Shown piece by piece: positions 54,300 through 63,352 of a stretch of 64,000 nucleotides of DNA. Source of the stretch: Neoceratodus forsteri (Eukaryota > Chordata > Ceratodontiformes > Ceratodontidae). The translations under genes and the position numbers were made by a program. The stretch lies in assembly GCA_016271365.2 (NCBI GenBank), contig CM028130.1, forward strand, positions 474,430,001-474,494,000. Direction: 5' to 3'. Position 1 is the stretch's first letter. The number at the start of each line of letters is the position of its first letter. The notes below the pieces were generated by a model. It saw nothing but the letters and a program-made list of their open reading frames with translations. It searched no databases and was not told where the DNA came from.

Positions 54300-56215
54300 A
54301 GAGGCTTTGAGAACATCCAGAACCCCTTGAGACAGGTGCAAATTCGCATACTCTAACTCTTCAAGAGCCATGCCTTGAGATTGAGAGACCGAAGGTTGGG
54401 ATACCAGATCCTCCCCTGAGAGTAGGATAACAGATTGTGATTCCTGGGAAGAGATAAGGGAAGATGGACCATTAGGGACAGCAACAGGGGATACCAAGGC
54501 TACCTGGCCCAATCTGGAGCAATCAGGATCACTTTGCAAGATTGTGACCTTATCTTGACCAGGACCTGGAACAGTAGAGGAAAAGGAGGGAAGGCATGCA
54601 GAAATTTCCCTTTCCAATCCAGAGTCAGAGCATCCAGAGGGACTGAGCCCAAGACTGGGGGGTCTTCAACAGAAGAGAGGAAGTTGGTGATTGTCTGGGG
54701 CTGCAAAGAGATTTATCTCTGGAGTGTCCCTTCTTGGAAAAATCACTTTTAATACTAAGGGATCCAGGGACCATTCGTGATGGCCCTGGGAAATCCTGCT
54801 CAATGCATCTTCTAGCACATTGTCCTTTCTTGGGAGGTGGACTGCTACCAGAGAGGTATGTAGGGAATAAGCCAGGGACCATATTTTCATGGCTTCCATG
54901 CACAAGGCTGTAGACTGAGTGCTTCCCTACTTGTTGATATACCACATGGTGGTGGTGTTGTCTGTCCTGACCTGAACTATATTGTTCTGTACTGATTGTG
55001 AGAAGGCTTGCAGAGCCAGGTAAACTGCCAAGAGCTCCAGAAGACTGATGTGGAGAAGAGACTCCTGAATGGACCACACTCCCTGGGCTGTGAGGGTCCC
55101 CAAGTGAGCTCCCCACCTCAGGAGAGAGGAGTCTGTGGTTAGAACCACAGAATGAGACTGAGTAATGAATGGGACCCATTGCCTGAGATTGTCCTGATCC
55201 TGCCACCATTGAAGAGCCTGGATCAGGGTCTGAGTCACTGGAACAAGTTTGGTCAGAGGATCTTTTTTTCTGAGACCAAAAAGCCCTCAGATGAAACTTA
55301 ATGTCTCTCATCTGAAATCTGTCCCCCTGGACCACTGCAGTGGAAGCTGTCATGTGGCCCAGAAACTGAAGAAAGTGTCTTGTTAGTCGAGAAACCAGAA
55401 GGTGGAAGGAAGAAGCCAGCTCCATGATGGTCTTCACCCTTACCAAGGGGAGAAATGCTCTTGCTTTGACAGTGTCCAGTTCTACCTTTATGAAAGTCAA
55501 CAGTTGCACTGGCTCAAAACTAACTTGGGAAGACTGAGGAGGAAACCTAGAAGTGAGTACTTGCTGGGTCACTTTTAGATCTGACTTGACTTGGTCTGGA
55601 GACTGACCCACTATGAGCCAGTTGTCCAGGTATGGGAATGTGGAAATATTTTTTCCTCCTTAGGAATGCCACTACAAATGCTAGGCACTTTGTGAACACC
55701 CTTGGAGCTGATGTTTGGCCGAAGGGCATTGCTTTGAACTGGTAATGGCCTGAAGGCAGTCCAAACCTGAGGTACTTTCTGTGGGAGCACCTGATGGGAA
55801 TGTGAAAGTAGGTATCCTTTAGGTCCAGGGAGGCTAGCCAATCCCCTGGCCTTAGAGAGGGAAGAATTATTCCCAGAATCACCATTTTGAACTTTGGCTT
55901 TAACAAATGTTCGTTTAGGTATCTTAAGTTTAGGATGGCTGCCACTCCTGTTTTTTTTCGGGGTAAGGAAGTACCTGAGTACAGACCTTTTCCACTGTGT
56001 ACTGTAGGAACTCTCTATTTCCCTTAAGGCCAGAAGAGATGAAACCTCTGCCTCTAGGGCAATGGTTTTGAGATGTTTGCAGGGGAAAGGATCTGTCTCT
56101 CAGCTTTGGGAATTTTTTGAAGCTGAGAGCTGTCCCTGGCCTACTATCTCCAGGACCCACCTGTCTGAGGTAACAGACTTCCAGTCTTGGAAATAGTAAG
56201 CCATCCTGCATCCTA
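54300..56215 (-). pseudogene. RT / RNase H / Dam-like polyprotein of element J
   Basis: RT: 55945-55547 open, with NLRYLNEHLLKPKFKMVILG, DWLASLDLKDTYFHIPIRCS, HYQFKAMPFGQTSAPRVFTK. The active-site strand near 55625 reads YLDNWLIVGQS, so the second Asp is Asn. RNase H 55238-54927 is open: HSVVLTTDSSLLRWGAHL, LLELLAVYLALQAF, VRTDNTTTMWYINK. Dam-like part (54905-54500): NLFAAPDNHQLPLFC, HAFPPFPLLFQVLVKIRS, VILIAPDWAR. A 328-aa open stretch at 55611-54625 is largely a shifted frame across these domains. Frameshifts are few, so the decay is moderate. Confidence 0.86.
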
Positions 56216-56219
56216 CAGG

Positions 56220-57890
56220 CATGGGGGAGTCGAACCGGGCTGACGCTTCAGGGTGTCTGCTTGGCAGAAGCCTTAGGCTGAGAGGTGGATGCAGCCTTGC
56301 TCATCTCCCTTCTACCTTTCCCTCTGAAGAACCCCCTCTGAGAAAAAGGAGAGGAGGCCTGTGGTAGAAAGGCCTATGAAAAGGCCTGCCCTGCCCCTAG
56401 CTTGCTGCCTTTGAGGAGTTGCCTGCCTTCCTTGGCCTGTGCACTCCTATAGGTGGTCCTGTATTCATTCATTTTTTCATATAAGTCTATCTGCTCCCCA
56501 AACAGAGAATTATTAACCACGGAAAGTCCATAGCCTTAGCCTGGGTATCCTGAGATAGGCTAGTACACTTGAGCCAAGCTAGTCTCCAAAGAGCCACAGA
56601 TGTAGCCATGACTCTATATGAAACATCAATGGAGTCTACAGCAGCATGACATTGAATCTTCAATACCTCAATCCTATCAGCAGCCACCTTCCCCAGCTCC
56701 TTGGCAAGCAGGGAGGGGCCTGCTTAGCCAGTGCCAGTACAGTGTCCCACCTGGACTTCTAGTACCTGGCTATATAGGCCATGTAATTAGCCTGCCTGAG
56801 TCCCAAAGAGGATGCCATGTACTGCTTCTTTGCCATGGCATCCAACTTCCTGGAGTCTTTATCTGGGGGGCTGTGAAGCCAAGGGAATGTTAGCCTTATC
56901 ACAGGCTGCAGCCTGCATGACCCCAACATGGCTGCACTGCTGGTACAAGCACTACGTACCTGAGCCTAACAGTATGTACCTCTTGTCCATCCGTCTGTCC
57001 ATGGGAGGTAATGAATTTGGAGTTTTTAACAGCTTTTGTGTCTGTTTCCCAAAAGACTTGTGAAGGGGAATAGACAACCTTTTGGACTCTGGGATGTCCA
57101 TCATCTCCACACAGTCAGTCTCTTCTTGTTCCTCAATAGCTTCTTCCATAGGGAGCTGGAGGGTTTCTGACACTTCCTGTAGAACATAAAATGGGAAGGG
57201 ACTCAGAAAGCCTGGGAGTGGAAACACCAGAAGGCCTGTCTGGGGAGCTGTCCGTTTGATAGGCTCATCCAGACCTTCTATTCCATCATCATCATCATCA
57301 TCATCACCTTCATCGTCATCATAATCATCATTCCCTCAAGTTCGGTTCATAAAAATCTTCAGGGTATAATCTTGAACCAGAGGAACTGACGGACCAAATG
57401 CCTGCTAGAGCCGGATCAGCCGAACCGAACAAAGTAATTCCACTAGGCGAATCACTTGGGCAATATCCTCGGCGATCGGATGATGTGGTTCTGGATCCGA
57501 ACCAGCTGATTTGCCTTTTCTTTTTCTTTCTGATGGACCAGATCCTTCAGAATCAGCTCTCCTTTTGCCCGAAGGAGTCTCGCCCTGCTCAGAGGGCACT
57601 CCTTCTGGTTCAGTCGGAACTGAACCGGCTGGCCATCCGGGTCAGTGGACTTCTCGGCCTCCTTTTCCCTAAGCTTGCCCAACCTTTTGTCCAGGGTGGC
57701 TTTAGGAAAATTCTTACAAATTTGGCAGTCTGACTCTAGGTGACTAAAACCCAGACAGTAAACACAAGTGGTGTGGGGGTCAGCCTTAGCAAAGGCCTCC
57801 CCACACTCACTGCAATACTGAAACCCAGTGGGCCCGTTTTTTTTCTTGGGTTTCTCAGACAAAGCCATAACTAAATCCTTACCCTTTTTA
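56220..57890 (-). pseudogene. gag of element J, intact CCHC knuckle
   Basis: ATG at about 57868 (MALSEKPKKKNGPTGFQYCS). ECGEAFAKADPHTTCVYCLG then FSHLESDC completes CxxC-x4-H-x4-C with all ligands. Then come a charged linker (PSEQGETPSGKRRADSEGSG in a neighbouring frame), an Asp/Glu-rich GAT-repeat region (57285-57340), TDCVEMMDIPESKRLSIPLH (57115) and the C-terminal Arg/Gly-poor tail in shifted frames to 56230. The overall frame is broken in at least four places. Confidence 0.82.
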
Positions 57891-58189
57891 TGGCAACCAC
57901 CAGGCAAGACGCCCTTATCAGTTTATAACCGTGTTACGGGTATTTGAAAAAAAAGTAAGACACTTTTTTTTTTTAAACCGATAAGGACTGGTACCTCACA
58001 CTAAATTTCCTGTAAGAGAAAAACAATCACTAAACCAGAACCGGTTCAGCTGAATCGACACACAATTCACTTTACAATTTCCACATACTTTTTCTAACCA
58101 AGTCCACTACCTATGCACTTACTGTACCACAGACAGGGATCTGAACCGAAAAACAATGCGAAAATATTGGTAACCGACGATTTTTAAAC

Positions 58190-58416
58190 TGACCGAACCG
58201 AGAGCGAAGGAGAAATCTCCAGAGCGACTGTTCAGTTAGGCAGAGTAAAGAATCTGATGGTTACACTTCAAAGTGCAGCAGACGGAGGCTTGAACGGAGC
58301 TCGAGCTCAACGTTCTATGCCCTGCATAGAATTTAACTCTTTCTTCTCCGGAGCAGTTCAAGTGCTGGGGCTAACTGCAATATGTCAGAATACAGCAAGA
58401 CTTCATGTTGTTTGAA
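58190..58416. repeat. Gag-side ITR of J
   Basis: CCAGAGCGACTGTTCAGTTA, CTCGAGCTCAACGTTCTATG, GGGGCTAACTGCAATATGTC, ending CTTCATGTTGTTTGAA. Confidence 0.9.
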
Positions 58417-59390
58417 TTCCGGTCTTGGCACTATAAATTTTCCCCCTTAAGTGAGCGTCGGTGAGCCAGCAAAGGTGACACAGCTAATGCAAACAGCCTT
58501 ACTGTGTCTGCCGGTGTCAGACATAGAAGCCGGAGAAGTGGGGCAGGGCTTAAAAGAGGATGGTATTAGCACAAGAATTAAAACAGGAAGAGCGACCAGG
58601 TGATATTGTGTTAACATGGACTCAAACACTGTAAAATTGGAAATGAAGAGTTAGGAATTAGATGAATCATATGAGGCAGAATAAATATTGAAGCTACTAA
58701 TGAGGTTTTGGTATATACTTGCAGGGAATGTATTACAATTAGAGAATTAAAAACCGGAATCATTCAGTTAGAGATGCAGTTTGTGACACTGCAACAACAT
58801 CAAATTATAAGTTGCATGAACAAAGAGATAAATGAGGTGTAGCACACAGCTGTTGAAGTAATTGATGACAACAGAAAAAGGGGTAGGGACGATGAAAAGG
58901 ATGAAAACTGGGTAATGGAAAATGAAAATATAAACAAGCATTTGTCAATGCCGAATGTTGGCTCACTGGCATTGGCATTGGTAGTGCCAGAGTTAGAGAC
59001 GCATAATAGGAATGGCATTGAAGTGATGCCAACCCCACCCCCCACCCTGTAGAGAGCAACAGGCATTGGGGTGTGTCTTTGGGTCATCAGCTATAACACT
59101 CATGCCATTGTACCTCACCCTACCCTGTAGAGACTGACACATGTGGTGGTGTGCTTTGGGGTGTTTGGGCATTATACTTACCCCATTCCATAAGGAAATA
59201 GGCTGAGTTGGGTGCAGTATAGGAGAATGGGGTGAACTTTGTGGCCGAACAGTGCAAGGCACACCTCAATGCCTGTCACTGGCTGCCAGGTGGGGGTGGG
59301 GGTGGAATGGAGTGAGCATTACAGCTGATGATCCCAAGTCACAACCCTGACGCATGTCAGTCTCTACAGGGTGGGGTGTTACAGTTGAAA
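58417..59390. other. Unclassified region with an inverted repeat
   Basis: No gene that I recognise. CACCCTACCCTGTAGAGACT (59118) and AGTCTCTACAGGGTGGGGTG (59359) are inverted about 215 bp apart, and a third variant (CCCCACCCTGTAGAG) occurs at 59038. Could be a MITE-like remnant. Confidence 0.4.
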
Positions 59391-59640
59391 AATGAAAATA
59401 TTACGTACCTACCGTAATTCTGATCTTTCTGTGTATCTTCACCATTCATCACATATGGGTACTGGCCGAAGATCAGGACCCTACGGGAGCTTTTTTTTTA
59501 AAAAGGGTAGGCAGAGCCGACACAGCATCGGCGCCGCCCTCGAGGCCGACGTACTGCATGGCGCCGAGGGCTGGCGTTAGGGCTGTGTCGACTCCACCTG
59601 CCTACCAGTTCTGAGTCACGGAGAGGTAGAGGAAGGGATG
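59391..59640. repeat. ICR-side terminal repeat of L
   Basis: CTTCACCATTCATCACATAT, GGACCCTACGGGAGCTTTTT, then GGCGCC-rich sequence. Homologous to 10829-11070 of D and to the start of M at 63001. Its inverted partner is missing because the gag side of L is lost. Confidence 0.8.
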
Positions 59641-60264
59641 GAGGGTGGGACAAGAGAGTCCAAGGGACAGAAAAAGGAAAGGAAAAACTGAACTAAAAGG
59701 AGAAATAATGACTGAGAGGACAGCAAAGAAGAGATGAGACTAAGGGGATTGGGTAGGGGCCCCGATCTCTGGAAGCAGAAGAAGGGAGGGTAGGGAGGGG
59801 AGAAAATTTAGGAGAGAGTGAGAGGTAACAAGGTATCCGAGACCCTTGTCCATCACCAGATTGTATAGGAACTGCAAGGAGTAGCAAAGCTCTCTGCCAG
59901 AATTCAAGGCACAGAATAACTGGCAAATACCCCAGAAGCAGAGTCGGCTATTCTGCAAGAAGGACAGGGTACAGGGATTTAATACTCTCTCAGGAAAGAT
60001 GTTTGGTGAAAAAAAGGGATTTTTTTTTTAAACAGTTGGATGGAAACCAGAAGGAGAACGGGAGGAGGGCAACCACCAACTCCCACCCCACCGGGGTGGA
60101 TACATGTAGTAGAGAAGAAGTGCCGCTCGAGCTGAACCCTTTGAAGGAGAATACCCCCTGTGTGTCCCTACTTTACCCCGCTCCAAAAGAGGAGAGGGGG
60201 AGCCACAGAGGTAGGGGGGCCCAGAGATTGAGGCCCCAGGGGGATGGTGGGTGGGGTTGTGATG
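59641..60264. other. Purine-rich spacer of L
   Basis: Counterpart of 11071-11839 in D. No gene. Confidence 0.6.
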
Positions 60265-60355
60265 AATGGTGAAGATACACAGAAAGATCAGAATTATGGT
60301 AGGTACGTAATTTTCATATCTTATCTGTGTCAGTCTTCACCATTCATCACATATG
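60265..60355. repeat. ICR (circle-junction copy) of L
   Basis: GATGAATGGTGAAGATACAC, AGAAAGATCAGAATTATGGT, AGGTACGTAATTTTCATATC, CACCATTCATCACATATGGG. Same construction as in D. Confidence 0.8.
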
Positions 60356-60436
60356 GGTGAGTACCAAGCCCCCCGAAGGGGGTTGTTTCTTTACATCCTA
60401 AGGGACAGAGTCCCTTAGCCCTCAGTGGGTGACACA

Positions 60437-61690
60437 CTAAGTGGAACCTTCCGGCCTGGGGAGGCCCGGAGTGGGGAGAGTGAGACGGGTCCCCGGAGGA
60501 GAAGGAAGTTGCCCGATAAGCACCGCCTCGCCCTTACGGGAGAAAAGGTAGGTTCCCTGGTGGATGGAGCAACCACCACCGGCCAAGGGTGACAACCAGG
60601 AAAGATGTAGCCATGCCGATCTCCTGGTGCAGATTGCTGTCCCTACGACCCTGGTAGCTACCTCGTTGGCATCGTAAGATGCCCTCGCTTGGTGCCTTGC
60701 TAGCTCCAGGCCACGTGCAGAGAGCGCGATGGCTTGTCTGGTTTGCTCCGAGTCAGGCAAAGAAGCTAGGACCTGACCTAGCGTGGACCACAAGAACCTG
60801 TTGTAGGCTGCATAGTGGGCCTGGTGAGCGGAAATAGAAAGGAGCAACCGTGCTGAGTAGAAGGTCCTCCTCCCCCAAAAATCAAAATCCAAGGAGTCTT
60901 GATCCGGGGGCCAGTCACGGTGGAGGGCGCGAAGCCCATCAGGGGTGTCCAGATGTGTCAAGCTGGACTGCGGATGAGGAATAGAACCTGGAGACTCCGG
61001 GGGAGCGCAATACCTCTGGCTGAGGTCCCTAGGGGCAGGAACTCTGGAGAAGGGCCTCTGCCAGAAATGCAAGGACACCTCCCGAAAGGGAGCAGGCCAG
61101 GGCAGCACCACAAGGGTGGCCTCGCCATAATCGCCTAGAAAGGCATGCACCGCATGCTCAGGATTGCTCACAGAAGAGGGAGAAAGGTGCAAGTCCTCCA
61201 ACATCCTCACGAGGAAGCGCTGATACTCAGAGAGATCAGCAGCTGGAGAGATGTGGACAGAGGGTTCCTCTCTCCCAGAAGAGGGGGATGAGGAGCTGGA
61301 GGTCACCATACGTTCTGAGGGTGGCTGCACGGGGGGAGGTTGAAAAACCTGGCTGTCCATAGCCCTAACATAGGCAGGGAACCAGGCAACCACCGCTCTG
61401 AACTGCTCCCAGGCGAGAGGGCCGCTAGGACCAAGAATGCCTGGGAGTGCTGGAGAATGTGGCAAAGGGATATGGGCAGAGCCAAGAAAAGAAGTTGGCT
61501 GACCTCCGCCAGGGCTAGGGTGCGGACCATGAGCACCCGAGGAGGGTGCCCCGGAAGACTCCACAGCCGACAGCTGTACAACCACGTTGGTACTGCCTTG
61601 GCTGCACCCAGAAGAATCCCCCCAGTGAGGCGACCGGGCCGTAAGAGTCCAGAAGGACGGTCCCCTGCCCCAAAAGAATGGGACTCCCTC
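60437..61690 (-). CDS. gag of element L (family III), long open frame
   Basis: The longest open frame in the window: 382 codons from 61585 down to 60437, with no internal stop. There is no ATG at its upstream end, and the frame runs into it from 61586 upward. Conserved blocks: LPGILGPSGPLAWEQFRAVV with AWFPAYVRAM (about 61430), a Ser-rich acidic stretch, LSEYQRFLVRMLEDLHLSPS (61225), HFWQRPFSRVPAPR (61070), FWGRRTFYSARLLLSISAHQ (60880), ELARHQARASYDANEVATRV (60700). The C-terminus resembles other DIRS gags. Likely a particle protein supplied to, or dependent on, other DIRS enzymes. Confidence 0.78.
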   Translation of the reverse strand, partial: EGVPFFWGRGPSFWTLTARSPHWGDSSGCSQGSTNVVVQLSAVESSGAPSSGAHGPHPSPGGGQPTSFLGSAHIPLPHSPALPGILGPSGPLAWEQFRAVVAWFPAYVRAMDSQVFQPPPVQPPSERMVTSSSSSPSSGREEPSVHISPAADLSEYQRFLVRMLEDLHLSPSSVSNPEHAVHAFLGDYGEATLVVLPWPAPFREVSLHFWQRPFSRVPAPRDLSQRYCAPPESPGSIPHPQSSLTHLDTPDGLRALHRDWPPDQDSLDFDFWGRRTFYSARLLLSISAHQAHYAAYNRFLWSTLGQVLASLPDSEQTRQAIALSARGLELARHQARASYDANEVATRVVGTAICTRRSAWLHLSWLSPLAGGGCSIHQGTYLFSRKGEAVLIGQLPSPPGTRLTLPTPGLPRPEGST

Positions 61691-62465
61691 AAAAGCGGAC
61701 TTCTTGGCCTCCCTTTCCCTGAGCCTACCAACTCTCTTATCCAGGAGTAGCTGCAGGAAAATTTTTGCAATCGGCAGCCTGCTATGAGGTGGTCAAACCC
61801 CAGACAATAAACACAGGTGGTGTGGGGGTCAGCCTTGGCAAAGGCTTCCCCACAGACACTGCAGTGTTGAAACCCAGTGGGCCCGGTTTTTCTTCTGGGT
61901 TTCTCAGACATAGTGCCAGTCCTAACCAAACTTGCCCGTTTATGGCAATCCATAAACAAGACTCTCTTATCGGTTCCCAACGTGTCGCGGAGTCGTGGAA
62001 AAAACGTAATAAAATCTGTTTTTTAGAACCGATAAGAACCAATAACCACACTCTAAAAGACAGATTAATATATTTCAAAACAACCTGATCAGTTCAAACC
62101 GAACCGATAACTGTTTACAAGTTCCACACAGAAAAATTAAATGTAAAAGCTATCTAGTACTTACAATACCACAGACAGAGCTTGAACCGACCGGTTGCAG
62201 TTTAAATTCGGTCAAAAAACCGAGAAAATAATACTTTAACCGACAAAATGAACCGAGCAGAAGGAGAAAATCTCCGGAGCGACTGTTCAGTGAGGCGGAG
62301 TAAAGAATCTGACAGTTTGAGTTTGAAGAACAACAGTTTTCAACCGAGCTCGAGCTCAGCATTCCATGCCTGGCATGGAAAGTTAACTCTTTCACCTCCG
62401 GAGCAGTTCGAAGGTTGGGACTCACTGCATATGTCATAATATAGCAAGACTTCATGTTGTTTGAA
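61691..62465 (-). mobile_element. 5' end of a family I DIRS element (K): ITR and gag N-terminus
   Basis: The minus strand starts at 62465 with the family I end (TTCAAACAACATGAAGTC) and the ITR to about 62240, then a leader, then MSEKPRRKTGPTGFQHCSVC at 61912. An intact CCHC knuckle (CVYCLGFDHLIAGC, near 61800) and GKGRPRSPLLRESH follow to 61690. The frame stays open across the join into L (61980-61303), although L's own gag is in another frame. The remaining ~5 kb of K is missing. Confidence 0.8.
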
Positions 62466-63000
62466 CCTTCTATTGGTACTAAGGACCACTTTATCCCTGT
62501 GAAAAGAGATAAAATCAGGTTCCACTGACAGGGCTTGCAATTCACTGATATGCCTGGCAGAGGTAATGGCTACCAAGAACTCAGTTTTCCAAGTCAAGTA
62601 CTTAAACTCTGCTGAAGACATAGGCTCAAAAGGGGGTTGTATAAGTTGAGCAATGCAAACATTCAAATCCCAGGCAGGGGCAGGGTCTCTGAAAGGAGGA
62701 CTAGTCGAAGCAAGCCTTTAAAAAATTTACAGAACACAGGATGAGAAGATAGTGAGGAAGACTTCCCCACAGACAAAAATGCAGAAACAGCTGACAAGTG
62801 TACCTTGAGAGTAGCTGGTCTGAGGCGTAGGCCATTAAGATGGACCATATAATCCAGAACCGTAGGCAATCCAGCAGTGTCTGGAGAAATATGCTTCTTA
62901 GAACACCAAATGCTGAATCTCTTCCATTTGGAGGTTATAAGTCTTTCTAGTGGAAGGCTTTCAAAGCCTTGAGGATATCCAGAACCCTTGGGAAGATGCA
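62466..63000 (-). pseudogene. Tyrosine recombinase fragment N (family I)
   Basis: Aligns with 53800-54310 of J: KRFSIWCSKKHISPDTAGLP, VLDYMVHLNGLRLRPATLKV, EFKYLTWKTEFLVAITSARH and ISELQALSVEPDFISF with the first catalytic Arg intact. It is cut on the left by the end of K at codons for STNRRF and on the right by the start of M. K therefore inserted into a relative. Confidence 0.85.
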
Positions 63001-63352
63001 GATCTTTCCTTGTCAATCTTCACCATTCATTACTTCCTGGGTGTAAGCGGAGGCACGCGCCCGTCACGGGAGCTTTTTTTTTAAAAGCTTTGGCTAACGC
63101 CCGCCCTCGAAGTGACATCATCGTCATGCGGCGGCGGCCGTTAATGCTGACAGACACCTCCTCCAACTCAGTTCTGTTTCTCCCGCCGTCGAGGCGGCAC
63201 CTATTTCCACGTGAAGCGTCAATTTAAGTCGTGGTGTACCGACTCCTGTTTTTCATCACACTTCGGCCCTGATCCGGTAAGACTGTTCTTTTTCTATCTT
63301 ACTGCGCCCGGGTGTGTTTCCTACTGTGTTTAGCCTTGTTATTTTCACGCAT
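63001..63352 (+). repeat. Gag-side terminal repeat and leader of element M (family III)
   Basis: Starts GATCTTTCCTTGTCAATCTT, the reverse complement of the gag-side end of D (14770-14792), so M is in plus orientation. CACGGGAGCTTTTTTTTTAA follows as in L. The leader contains TCCGGTAAGACTG near 63275, a good splice-donor-like word whose use is unknown. Confidence 0.75.

Larger units (their letters stand above)
52706..58416 (-). mobile_element. Complete DIRS-like retrotransposon J (family I)
   Basis: 5,711 bp with the same ends as G and H (GAAAAATTACTTACCTTAG ... CTTCATGTTGTTTGAA), ITRs at 52706-52915 and 58190-58416, and an ICR at 53180-53290. The three genes lie on the minus strand and resemble H very closely in order and sequence. 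Confidence 0.92.
59391..61690 (-). mobile_element. Gag-only DIRS-like element L (family III), 5' end replaced
   Basis: Left end AATGAAAATATTACGTACCT, ITR 59391-59640, purine-rich spacer, ICR 60265-60355, then gag on the minus strand with no RT or recombinase between ICR and gag. This is the same architecture as D, including the hairpin CCCCCCGAAGGGGG after the ICR. At about 61690 the family III gag joins family I gag sequence (K) instead of its own N-terminus. Confidence 0.8.

Noticed and set aside
54625..55611. 328-codon open frame on the minus strand in J
   Set aside because: It crosses RT, RNase H and the Dam-like segment mostly in a non-coding frame. The true domain blocks lie in neighbouring frames.
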